Assembly: GCA_029721515.1 (NCBI GenBank)
Contig: CM056561.1
Coordinates: 11,204,501-11,268,500, forward strand
Source of the DNA: Synanceia verrucosa
Lineage: Eukaryota; Chordata; Actinopteri; Perciformes; Synanceiidae
Length of the DNA stretch: 64,000 bases
Direction: 5' to 3'
Position 1 is the first letter of the stretch; every line of letters starts with the position of its first letter. The translations under genes were made by a program, and so were the position numbers. Below the pieces are notes generated by a model. That model saw only the letters and a list, made by a program, of their open reading frames with translations, was not told where the DNA came from and made no database searches. Positions 49,678 to 61,017 of the stretch are shown piece by piece.

Positions 49678-49687
49678 GGAAAGTCCC
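49678..49687 (-). promoter_or_regulatory. NF-kappaB site upstream of the TNF receptor gene
   Basis: The minus strand reads GGGACTTTCC, the canonical Ig-kappa/HIV-type kappaB sequence, about 45 bp upstream of the TATA-like box and 124 bp upstream of the ATG. Position and orientation fit an NF-kappaB-driven immune gene. Confidence 0.6.
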
Positions 49688-50177
49688 TCAGCCGATGGAC
49701 CAAAAATGGGAGGGACAGACTTAGTGTGACACACCATCACATGACATAGCTGCCTTGGAAAACGCCACCGACTTCCACCATAATAACCAGTAATAACTAT
49801 CGGTTGAACTGTGTCACACACGCCTGAAAAGTAGACGACTTCAGGCAGCAGCAATACGGTGACAAATATGACACCGGCCTTTAGCTGCTGCGTTCAAGTG
49901 ATTTGTGCCGTCAAAGTTTTTATCAGCCTTCGGTGAATTTTCGGGAAGTTTTTTTTGTTTTAAATATATATTTTAATTAATATATGTCTGTCGGAAACTC
50001 CTGATGTTTTACCTGTCCGACGCTGCCAGTGGTGTGTGAAGAGGCAGAGAGCTAGACAGAGGGAGAACAGGGGTGTAACTGGAGGACCAATCACAGCCCT
50101 TGTAGAGAGACACAGACAGAGAGAGAGAGCGAAAAGAGCGTCTTAATACTTATTTTGACTTTCTCCAGGTCCTAAAC

Positions 50178-50346
50178 TACGGAAGCCGAGAACGGCCTTG
50201 CATTCATACTTTTTTCTTACATCGTTTTCCCGTGATAACGGAATAATGTTCTCGTTATCACGGGAAAACGATTGAAATTATCTCGTTATTACGGGAAAAC
50301 GAAAGAAAAAAATATGAATGCATTGGCCGTTCTCGGCTTCCGTAAA
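50178..50346. mobile_element. Foldback element with CGTTATCACGGGAAAACG words
   Basis: acggaagccgagaacggcc at the left mirrors ggccgttctcggcttccgt at the right, with cattcatacttttttc/gaaaaaaatatgaatg inside and tandem palindromic words (cgttttcccgtgataacg) in the middle. Related words return at 50500-50620. Confidence 0.75.
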
Positions 50347-50446
50347 AATCATCCATGACAGCAAGGCATGATGCTATTTCAGCCTGCTTGAGTCCCTGAT
50401 TGAAAAGATGCGTGATGTGGCGATCAACATCCTCCTGCTCCGACGA
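50330..50446 (-). pseudogene. Helix-turn-helix ORF fragment of a mobile element
   Basis: The minus frame encodes MSSEQEDVDRHITHLFNQGL, then KQAEIASCLAV. The pattern (FNQGL-KQAEIASCL) looks like the helix-turn-helix start of proteins carried by fish DNA transposons. It sits between the foldback repeat and a second set of the same repeat words. Only about 35 residues, then the frame runs into repeat sequence. Function not assigned. Confidence 0.4.
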
Positions 50447-50489
50447 CATTGCTGCACTGAATGACCTTTCCTGCAAATATTTATTTATT

Positions 50490-50620
50490 TATAAAATTAT
50501 CTCGTTATCACGGAAAACGACACCTTGTTTTCCCGTGATAAGGAGAAAATTATCACGTTATCACGGGAAAACAAGGTCTCGTTTTCTCGAGATAACGAGA
50601 TTATCACGAGAAAACAATGT
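50490..50620. repeat. Second block of TTATC(A/T)CGxGAAAACG palindromic words
   Basis: Several head-to-head copies of tatcacgggaaaac and ctcgagataacgag, likely the partner of the 50178-50346 block and together one element about 440 bp long. Confidence 0.65.
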
Positions 50621-51686
<1,066 letters not shown>

Positions 51687-51691
51687 AGGAG

Positions 51692-53235
51692 CAGTTGTTA
51701 TCAAAAGTTTACATATACTTGTAAAGAACATAATATCATGGCTCTCTTGAGTTTCCAGTTATTTCTACAACTCTGATTTTTCTCTGATAAAGTGATTGGA
51801 ACAGATACTTCTTTGTCACAAAAAACATTAATGAAGTTTGCTTCTTTTATGACTTTATTGTGGGTCAACTGACCAAATCTGCTGGCTCAAAAATATACGT
51901 ACAGCAATATGAATTAGCAACTTGGTAACTTAGAAAGTTGTGTCAATGAAATGAAATAACTTCTTGTGAGTGATCATGAGTGACTACAGCTGGTGACTTC
52001 TCTGAGGCCATTTATTTAGGGCCCATTGGATACAAACACCCACAAACGCTACAATGTGGAAAGTCAAAGGACCTCAGCACGGATCTGAAAAAGCAAATCA
52101 TTGACTTGAACAAGTCAGGAAAGTCACTTGAAGCCATTTCAAAGCAGCTGCAGGTCCCAAGAGCAACAGTGCAAACAATTGTTTGTAAGTATAAAGTGCA
52201 TGGCACTGTTTTGTCACAGGAAGAAAATGCAAGCTATCATCTGCTGCTGAGAGAAAATTTTTCAGGAGGGTGAAGAGTCAACGGAGAACCACCAAAAAAT
52301 CAGATCTGTGAAGAATTAGAAGCTGCTGGAAAACAGGTGTCAGTTTCCACAGTCAAGCCTGTTTTGCATCGCCGTGGACTGAGAGGCTGCCGTGCAAGAA
52401 GGAAGCCTCCAAAAGCGGCACCTTAAGGCTCGACTGAAGTTTGCTGCTGATCACATGGACGCAGATAAGACCTTCTGGAGGAAAGTTCTGTGGTCAGACG
52501 AAACAATAATTGAGCTGTTTGGCCACAATGCCCAGCAATATGTTTGGAGGAGAAAAGGTGAGGCCTTTAACACCATGCCTACCGTCAAGCACGGTGGTGG
52601 TAGTATTATGCTGTGGGGCTGTTTTGCTGCTGATGGAACTGGTGCTTTACAGAGAGTAAATGGGATAATGAAGAAGGAGGATTACCTTCAAATTCTTCAA
52701 AATAACCTAAAATCATCAGCCCGAAGGTTGGGTCTTGGGCACAGTTGGGTGTTCCAACAGGACAATGAACCCAAACACACATCAAACGTAGTAATGGAAT
52801 GGCTAAATAAAGCTAGAATTAAGGTTTTAGAATGGCCTTCCCAAAGTCCTGACATTGAGAACACATGGACAATGCTGAAGAAACAAGTCCATGTCAGAAA
52901 GCCAACAAATTTAAATGAAATGCACCAATTCTCTCAAGAGGAGTGGTTGTGGATGGCTAATAAAAGCACCTAATTGAAGTGAAAATGGCCAAGGAACATG
53001 TTACCAAATATTAGCATTGCTGTATTTTTGACCCAGCAGATTTGGTCACATTTTCAGTTGACCCATAATAAAGTCATAAAAGACCCAAACTTAATTAATG
53101 TTTTTTTTTGTGACAAAGAAGTATCTGTTCCAATCGCTTTATCAGAGAAAAATCAGAGTTGTAGAAATAACTGGAAACTCAAGAGAGCCATGACATTATG
53201 TTCTTTACATGTATATAAATTTTTGACCACAACTG
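51692..53235 (+). mobile_element. Near full-length but dead Tc1-like transposon, 1544 bp
   Basis: Long inverted ends (about 200 bp; agaacataatatcatggctc at the left mirrored near 53200) run from cagttg to caactg. The right side has a TA; the left TA is lost, and the (TA)n/poly-T tract lies there instead. The transposase is broken: 51980-52273 carries the helix-turn-helix (KKQIIDLNKSGKSLEAISKQ), then a deletion and frame change, then 52392-52973 carries the catalytic part. Confidence 0.92.
51980..52973 (+). pseudogene. Tc1 transposase pseudogene (DDE type)
   Basis: N-terminal paired-like helix-turn-helix in the first frame (51980-52273). The catalytic frame (52392-52973) shows the first Asp in WSDET, the GGG of VKHGGGSIMLWG and the second Asp in FQQDNEPKHTS. 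The third box reads SPDIENTW where the family usually has SPDLNPIENxW, so three residues are missing and the spacing to the catalytic Glu is shortened. There is also a frame break between the two parts. Not functional. Confidence 0.9.
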
Positions 53236-53655
53236 TATGCCTATATAGTTCTGTGTTTAAGTTATTAGACCTACACGTGCACACTACACATTTCTCCTAC
53301 TTATAAGAGTTGTTTGTTATAACAGAAAAGATAAAATGTAAAATATTATCATTTTCATTTCAGTTCTATATTGCCATGAACACAGCAAAGTTTTTATATG
53401 CAGTATAAATATAAATAAAACTTTCTACGCTGTGTTGTGGTTTGAGGCTCTTGAAAATGGTATTTGGTGGAAGAAGAGGCAAAATGTTTTAACTCTTTTG
53501 ATAGTAATTAAATTCCTGTTCCCACTCCATTTCAGTTGGTGGCGATATTGCACTCAAAGTTGATTGCCAACTACCCAAAAAGTCAACGTGAAGAAGAAGA
53601 AGAATCCCGGCTGCAGGAAATAAATTAGAGGAGAGGGAAGTAGTTGTCATTCAAA

Positions 53656-54192
53656 ATGGCGACCTGCTTCGCTCTTCGTTCCGTCATGGTCTGCAGGACG
53701 CTGCGAGGAGCCTTTATCCTCCACTCCCGGTCACAGGGATATCCAGCCACGGCTGCCGGACTCAGGTTTGTCTGTAACGCTGCTCCAGAAGCAACAAAGA
53801 TGGTGATAGTAGAATCTACGGAGGAATACAAGTTCGTAGAACGGCTCATACCGCCGTCACGGGTCCCCGCTCCGCCTAAACACGCCGGTCCCACACCGTC
53901 TGGCTGGACTCCACCAGCAGATTCACCGCCACCTTTGCCTTATATGATCCGCCGCTCCCGCATGCACAACATCCCGGTTTACACCGATGTAACCAATGGA
54001 AACCGCAAGACAACGCTCGTACGGAAGGTGGAGGGCGACATTTGGGCTCTGGAGAAGGACGTGAAGCAGTATCTGAAGGAAGTGACGGGGAAAGAGCTGC
54101 CAACGCAGGTCAATGAGGTTACCATGACATTGAAGGTCAAAGGTCACTTCGATAATGAGCTGAAGAATTGGTTAGCCGGCAAAGGATTCTGA
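53656..54192 (+). CDS. mrpl49: Mitochondrial large ribosomal subunit protein mL49
   Basis: Component of the mitoribosome 39S subunit. 178 codons in one open exon. Start is the ATG in tcaaaATGGCGACC (53656); a TTG four codons earlier is not a credible start. The N-terminal 45 residues are Arg/Ala/Ser-rich without acids until about residue 44, as for a mitochondrial presequence. Then EYKFVERLIPPSRVPAPPKH, TPSGWTPP, and the IMG2/L49 domain: RRSRMHNIPVYTDVTNGNRK, VRKVEGDIWALEKDVKQYL, VNEVTMTLKVKGHFDNELK and an end at KGF as in human (166 residues). Human MRPL49 has introns; none is seen here. Confidence 0.96.
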   Translation: MATCFALRSVMVCRTLRGAFILHSRSQGYPATAAGLRFVCNAAPEATKMVIVESTEEYKFVERLIPPSRVPAPPKHAGPTPSGWTPPADSPPPLPYMIRRSRMHNIPVYTDVTNGNRKTTLVRKVEGDIWALEKDVKQYLKEVTGKELPTQVNEVTMTLKVKGHFDNELKNWLAGKGF

Positions 54193-55170
54193 CTGTGGTG
54201 ATCCTCCAGGACTGTCACAGCTTCGTGCTCAGGAAGCAGGAGAAGACCACATGGCATGTCCATACCTTGAAACGCTGTCCTACAGAACATTTAAACCAGT
54301 TTCAATCCATAAGGAAAGACAGCTTGTGCCTCCTGACATTTTAATGAACTTTCTTCAGCCGTCAGAAAGATGTTGAGGTTCTGGAATCTTTAAACATTGT
54401 GCATATGTGTATGTATGGAATGAAATGTTAAATATAAAAACCATAAGTCCACGTCATGTTGTTGTCTATTATTAATAATCCATTGAACTTGTGATGCCAT
54501 GGTTTCACATTTGTTGAAATGTGTGTCATCAAACTTTCCTTTGATGTTCTGACTCCATGAGACAGTTGGGCTCCTGTGAAACCAAATGTGATGTATTTCA
54601 AAGGAATATTTCACACCAAGAGTGACCACTTATATTACTCTCGGCCTGTGTCACTTTTAAATTCTTGAAAACATTTAATTTTGCGTGCCTCCACAGAATG
54701 GAGTCTTTATTTTATTTTTTATATATATATATTTCCATTGTTTTTAGCCTCTTTGATGCACACTGAACAGCAAAAAGTGCCATACAAATAAAGTTTGATT
54801 TGATGACTTGAAGCAAATAGTGGGCTGCATTTAAGAACAGCAAAAACTTTGAAACATTTATCTGCAAACACACATTCATGTGGAAATGTTTTAAATAGTA
54901 AATGAGACTTAATTATTACTGCACAAGTTGCCAGTTTGTGAATGGATGCTTTGATATAACACTGCTATTACAATGCAGCTTCCAAGTCTTCAACACACAG
55001 TGAGTAACTGATGTAAAAATGATGATTTTGAGGGTGAAGTATTCATTGCTTCATCCATCCATAGAATATTCCATTTTAAATGGTTAGATACAAAAGAGAG
55101 GCTACACATACAATATTCACAGTAAAGCTTGTCTTTCTTTCAAATACAGCTACCTGAAAACATTTAATGT
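54193..55170 (+). other. mrpl49 3' flank
   Basis: 3' UTR of unknown length; a clear AATAAA lies at 54787-54792 but sits in a retroposon-like tail (catacaaataaagtttgatt). Remainder AT-rich, no gene. Confidence 0.4.
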
Positions 55171-55582
55171 CATCCTTTGCTGATAGCTTGATGATGCTCT
55201 TCATCCCCTTGGACACTCTCATATAATTCTATATATACACACTGTATATTAGCTGTTGTTATATTGATTTGGACATTTCCATACAATTTTGTATGTTAGT
55301 GTTAATGTGTTTTCATTGTTGTTATTCTGTACACATGGCATCTATTGCACGTCTGTCCATCCTGGAAGAGGGATCCCTCCTCTGTTGCTCTTCCTGAGGT
55401 TTCTTTCGTTTCTTTTTCCCTGTTAAAAGGGTTTTTTTGGGGAGTTTTTCCTTAGTCGATGCGAGGGTCATTTGTAAAGGACAGAGGGTGTCATATCCTG
55501 TACAGATTGTAAAGCCCAATGAGGCAAATTCATAATTTGTGATATTGGGCTATACAAATAAAGTTGACTTGACTTGACTTTA
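55171..55582 (+). mobile_element. LINE 3' tail, inverted relative of the copy at 9636
   Basis: Reverse complement of 9636-10047 with few changes: catcctttgctgatagcttg at the start, and a final tandem GACTT/TTGAC tail. About 410 bp, 5'-truncated, no coding part. Confidence 0.85.
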
Positions 55583-55693
55583 ATGTCAGTCAACAGAATG
55601 CTGCAGCCCTAAACGATAGTTACAAAATGGAAAAAAATGGCATGATATCAATTATGTTGGAATTAAACAAAAACTTTAAGACATTTATTTACA

Positions 55694-55699
55694 TTTATT
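55694..55699 (-). promoter_or_regulatory. Candidate poly(A) signal for haus7
   Basis: AATAAA on the minus strand 375 nt past the haus7 stop; a second copy is at 55684-55689. Confidence 0.45.
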
Positions 55700-56073
55700 C
55701 AACAATACAATGTGAACCAAGGACAATACAAGTTAAAAACAAAGGATGAATGCTGAATTCTGATAATACAATTACTAATATTAACAAAACAAACACTTGC
55801 AGACCTTCTGCTTCCTGTAGAGCAATTTACGTTAATTACATGGAATATATTCTTGCCAGTATTATCATGTGACTGACTACACAAAACCTGCCCAATGCCT
55901 CAGTCATACTGGAGTTAATAATTAAATAGGGTTTGTATGACTCCATCAAAGAGTATTAGGTCTCCACAATGCAGATATAAAATATTAGGGAGACTACTAC
56001 ATCATGTTAAGTGCGTTGCTCAGCGTGATCTTTTCATGTTTTTCATGGTGTCTGTATGATGTTAGGGATGCCA

Positions 56074-59000
56074 TCAGGAATGAAGCAGGGAGGAAAAGTC
56101 TCTAATATACCTGGTAAGTTCCTCCAATTGGTCCGCTGGAAAAACAAAACATGAATTTAATTAATGTCTTAATGTGCGAGTGTGCATGTAAAAGAGAATG
56201 TTCACTTACGTAACTTGCGATTCTCCCCTCGGCTCCAGTAGCAGGGCTGTGTTTGTAGCTGGTTTACTTCCTCCTTTATGGACACAGAAGCTTCTGATAC
56301 TTCCTTAAGCATTTCCAACTCCTGAGAAACAAGATGCATGCAAAACATTTTTTTTAGTCAGACTTGTGTTGAGAAAGGGTTTTTTTTTGCATGTATCAGC
56401 ACCAATTCTAACACAGCTGTTTATTTATTTGGAAGTAAATCATTGAAAAAATACACTTAATTCAGAATTCTGCTGTTAGGCTTTTAATTAGAACAAGGAA
56501 GAGAGAGCATATTGTAGCAAACCTTCACTGTTCCCACTGCCTCTCAGAATTGATGTTTAAGTTGTTATACTTGTTTATAAGGCTCTTAATGGTTTGGGAC
56601 CAGTCTACATTACCAGTTGATTTATAATCCCAAGCAGCCACTTAGGTAGTCTGCTGCGGATTTTAAAATTGTTCATAAATTAGAAACTCAACATTTTTGA
56701 ACTATGCACCAAAACTTTGGAATTCCATACCCAAAAGCCACACTTGAAAATGTATTATCAGCATGTTTTAATCTGTCTGTTTTTATCTATTCTCTTGTCT
56801 CTTCACTTTGTCATTAAGCACTTACCCTGTACGAAAAGTGCTATATAAATATTTTTTTATTATTACTAATAATATTATGCAAGGGTACCGTGATGAAAGC
56901 CAGCAGGAGTTGGTGTACTCTCTGGAAGATGTCCGTCTCTGTGCTGAAATTGGGAGGATCTCTGCTGCAGTAAGCTCTCAAGTCTGTTTCGAAAACATGG
57001 CTGAAAGTCGACATCAACTGCTGGAGGTCACTCGCTGCCACACGCAGTGAGCTTGGTGAGAAGACACCAGGACTCTGCGCCTCATCGCTCAGGAATTCAC
57101 ACTGAGGAGAAGAGGGTTGTAGAAAGAGACGAACAGGTAGCACTGATTACTACTAGGACATTCAAGCGTGTGCAGCCACATCTATCTGGATTTAAAGCAT
57201 GGACACCCTGTTTAAACTTAAAGCTCTATAATACTGCAGACACCAAGAACACAAAACCTTTGACTGTAGCTGCACCAGTGTTGACTGAGTCAGCTGTAGA
57301 AGGGTGGCAACATCAGCAGCATCCTCCTTACTTGGCTTTTGAGATGACTTGGTTCCCTTGCGTAAAGCCCTGTGAGGTAGGGAGAAGCAGTAAGAGGGGT
57401 ATGAGATGACATGAGTAGCTACCCAAATCCTACAAGTGAGACTATTTAAAGTACATCTGAAAAGAGAATAACAACATGTAGCAGATGGAATGGCATGGAG
57501 GAGAAAATAGTACAGTGCGTACTTGATGTGTGAAGGCCAGGGGTCAAGTGTGGGTTTGAGCATTTGTGTCAAGTGAGGCAGATTCTCAGCAGCGTAGAGC
57601 TCGTTCAGTAGCATCTCTTGATCCGTTTTGTTCCCAGCAGACTTTTTGCAGCCAGGTACTAAAGTTAAAAGCTGCTCCAGGAATTGTAGCTGGCAGTGAG
57701 GACTGGCATCACCCTGGATAGATGGATTGATAAACAGACAAAACATTGCATTTCCTGTTTCCTGTTCCAAATGCATGTATCTACTGCATATATGCAAATT
57801 GATTACATCTACACTAGTTTCATGCAACATCTCACCCTGATCAGGTCAAGGTCATCTGCTTTGCACAGCATCAGCTCCTGTCCAAGCACAGCCATTTCTA
57901 TTTGTAGAAAAACAGACCAAAACCGTGTAAGAAGTTATCTCATCCTGTTGGGGAAACTACAGAATAATACATATAATCTACATTATTATATATTATGTAT
58001 AATATTAAATTATCTTCCATTTTTATTCTGTCAAAAGATATGCACGACTGTACTGCACTGTACTGCAGTGATACTCAAGTTACAGCTAATTGTGTCAACA
58101 CTAATTTGCTCTTATGCACCAGCACAGCATTAGTGCTGTGTTTATGAAAAGAATGTCTCTTTTTCTTTTCTTTTTCGTCTATTTCACATTACAATTTAAT
58201 ACTTTAACAATGCTCTTTGGTGGATTATTAGTTTCCTGAATTACAGGACAAGCTTGGACAGATTCAGAAAAGACGCTTAATCTAATTTTATCAGCATGTT
58301 TGATCTTTAGTTACGACTGCGTTGTTAGTTTCCTTGATTTTTTGCTTCATGACCTGCCAGCACGTCTCTGGCAACGCATTTCGGGTAGTTTGTCCAAATA
58401 GAGTTACCATTGTGGAAGTTAACTTCTTAACGAAGATTTAAACAGACCTACTACATTTTGTAAAAGTGGCCCCCACGCAGGACAGTGAGCCTTTGACAGA
58501 CAACATTGTTACCTTTATTCAAAACATCTGGGCTGTTAGATCTCACTGAAGTCGACTTGGAATTGGCGTAGTTTGGGTTGATACTGTAAAATGACAGAGC
58601 AGAGGGATTCACTTATATTTACAGTATATACAAACTATTTTCATGGAAAATCAAGCCTGTTGTGATGTTGTGCAGCTTATTCTACCTGCTGCAGATCCAT
58701 GCCAGTATGTCGGTGCGGTGCTGAGAGGGAACACACAGCAGCTGCAGCATGCTCTCTGCTTCCTGTAGGTACAGACCTTCCACCAAGGGACAAGACGTGG
58801 CCTCAACAAAGACAAAACACAGGACATTACATTTGATATACTCTATTATGCCTTCAGTACAGCAATATACACAGCAAAGGACCATTTCTTCTTTGTGCTT
58901 TTTCGTCCTGTTTCCATGGTTTGTGGCTGTGCCTGTTATTGTGCCTTGTTCGACACCCACTATTATTATTTTGAAGTCATTTTTTCATTATCATTACTGC

Positions 59001-59797
59001 TTGTATAATCATTCTATACATCCACTGATGCAGTTAATATTCTAACTTTTTTCAGTTATTATTTCTGCTATTACATAATATCATGCAGTTATGTGTAGTA
59101 TGTCCGGGGACTGGACCCTGCTTTGTTTGAACTGATTGTAAATCCCTTAGGCAGATTTGTGACATTGCTTTATATAAATAAAAGTGAAGTAGTACAATGC
59201 CAGGGGTTAATGTGAAAAATCTTACCTTATTCAGTGTTGGGTTTTGGTTCAGGTACAGTAATTAATGTTTTGTACTCATGCACTACAATTTTTAATAATA
59301 AATTAATTAATAGTTAATAAAACTACTTCTACAACACTGTTTATGTTTTGAACTGCAAACACCATAGATCCCAAAAATTAATAACCATTGCCTATCATAT
59401 GAACGTACAACAAAAGCATCTGAAGTCTCCAACTTCAAAAATTGCTATTTTGCATCACGCCCTCATATGAGCAATCCTTATCAAGGACTTTCCTTATTAA
59501 TGAAAATATCGTTTAGTTGGATGTATCCACTGTCATTTGAAACGTATATAATTTGAAATAGCTTGGGATATTTAACCGGAAACGCTGTGAATCACGTAGG
59601 AACGTATGTGGAGTTAGCCGATTGTGGCTAGCACTCCAAAAAAGCGTAGCAGCAGTAAATATGGGCATAAATAATATTAACTAAGCTTCCAAAAAGCGCG
59701 CACTAGTATTTAACTAAAATGTCTTTGCAACTTGTTTTACCTGCAATGCAGCATACACACTTTGTGCAAGTTGTTTTTCTTTAAAAGAACCCGCCAT
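56074..59797 (-). CDS. haus7: HAUS augmin-like complex subunit 7
   Basis: Subunit of the eight-part augmin complex, which recruits gamma-tubulin to spindle microtubules for branching nucleation in mitosis. Nine exons on the minus strand: 59797-59741, 58801-58686, 58583-58513, 57897-57836, 57713-57523, 57369-57258, 57101-56889, 56321-56210, 56135-56074; all GT-AG and in phase, 331 residues (human 368). It starts MAGSFKEKQLAQSVYAALQ, then ATSCPLVEGLYLQEAESMLQ and HRTDILAWIC (compare human CPFLEGLY, LEILEWMC), GQELMLCKADDLDLI, FLEQLLTL, LKPTLDPWPSHIK (human LNPECDPWP), DLQQLMSTFSHVFETDL and a C-terminal coiled segment ending SSLLHS. The donor after exon 6 (AAG|GTTTTG) is weak. Confidence 0.93.
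56460..56885 (+). mobile_element. Decayed LINE 3' end in haus7 intron 7
   Basis: Plus-strand translation in shifting frames gives fragments such as FKLLYLFIRL and LMVWDQ, resembling the KLLLLVYKALNGLGP part of LINE reverse transcriptases. It ends tgctatataaatatttt, a typical LINE 3' end, a few bases from the exon 7 donor. Confidence 0.55.
58960..59210 (+). repeat. Retroposon tail in haus7 intron 1
   Basis: gattgtaaatcccttaggcag, then atttgtgacattgctttatat and aaataaa parallel the end of the LINE copy at 55500-55566, but with strong divergence. Confidence 0.45.
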
Positions 59798-60496
59798 TTA
59801 CGAAACAAATCACTCTCCTTCTTCCGCTGAGCTTTCTCTTCTTAAATTTTATTTACCGTCAGCAAACAGCTTTTAGGTGCAGTCGCGCCACCTACTGACT
59901 GGAGTGATTACTGCTCCTACTCCAAGCGTCTGCAGTGAATCTGTCTGGGTTTAAAAACAAATATTACATGGCAATATTTCTATTTCAATTCTATTTAATT
60001 ATTTTGTTTCAAAATTATGTATAATATAATATGGAAAGCTGTCCAGTTACCATGTTTTCTTTTCTTGTTACATATTTAATGCACTGACTCATGTCATGTC
60101 CCCACCGACTTGAGAATGTTCTTTTTTTAAATTTATGTTGTTTTTATTCCAGTCAGATTTGAATAGCAAACATCAGGAATAGTTTGTGCATATGACCAAT
60201 AAAGGACCTTGAACATTGAATAACATTTTTTTTTTTTTTAAATATTTTGTCTATGAATTTTCCTCTGGGGACATTAAAATCTCATGAAATCTAATCTATC
60301 CCCTACTGGCAGTACACTAAAACATGGTTCACTGTTCCTTTCTCTCCACAATATCCAAACTTCACAATATATTTTCCAGTATAACAAAACATGAAATCTT
60401 CCAAACTACAGCCATAACATAAAGTCTTATGGCAAAAACAGTGACAGGAGTAAGTCTAAGCTGTGGACTGTATTCGTTTTTGCTGTTATTGAAATA
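59798..60496. other. Spacer between haus7 and ninjurin gene
   Basis: Shared upstream region of two divergent genes. 59800-59930 has scattered CpG and is probably the haus7 promoter. No other gene. Confidence 0.45.
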
Positions 60497-60700
60497 TGGA
60501 TGAGATGAGATAAGATGAGATAAACCTTTATTCGTCCCACCAATGATGAAATATATATCATTACAGTAGCATAGATATGTAGCAAGGATAGTGCATAGTG
60601 TAGCAGCATAAATAAGGGCTTATATGAAAAAATAAGAAGTGGTAATATAAATAAACAATACTAAAAAAGTAGAAAACACTTCAAAAATAAGTAGACAGAC
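60497..60700 (-). mobile_element. Retroposon 3' tail, second copy of the 8344 family
   Basis: gatgagataaacctttattcg, tcccaccaatgatg and ataagggcttatatgaa correspond to 8344-8500. It lies about 230-430 bp upstream of the ninjurin TATA box. Confidence 0.6.
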
Positions 60701-60932
60701 AATCTTTTATGATACAGAGTGAGTTAAAGAACTATGAATCTTTACATTGTGGGGAGGAACTGAAGCCCTATCTATTTATATTATTATAACAAGTTAAGTG
60801 GTTGCACTGTAATTAAAGCACCTCTTAACAAGTTGAACTGAAGGGAGAGACATAGTGGGAGGGATCTTTTCTGTAACTGAAGGAGTTGCCTGACTTGTTA
60901 AGCCTGTCTACTCCCTCCTCTGTCTCTGTGAC

Positions 60933-60940
60933 TATAAAAT
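60933..60940 (+). promoter_or_regulatory. TATA box of ninjurin gene
   Basis: TATAAAAT 78-85 bp before the ATG at 61018, which fits a transcription start near 60965. Confidence 0.6.
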
Positions 60941-61017
60941 AACAGTGAGCTCCACAGTGAGTAGAGTGGACCTACATCTCAGCACATATCCACCACTTCA
61001 CAGTCAAAGAGGGGAGA

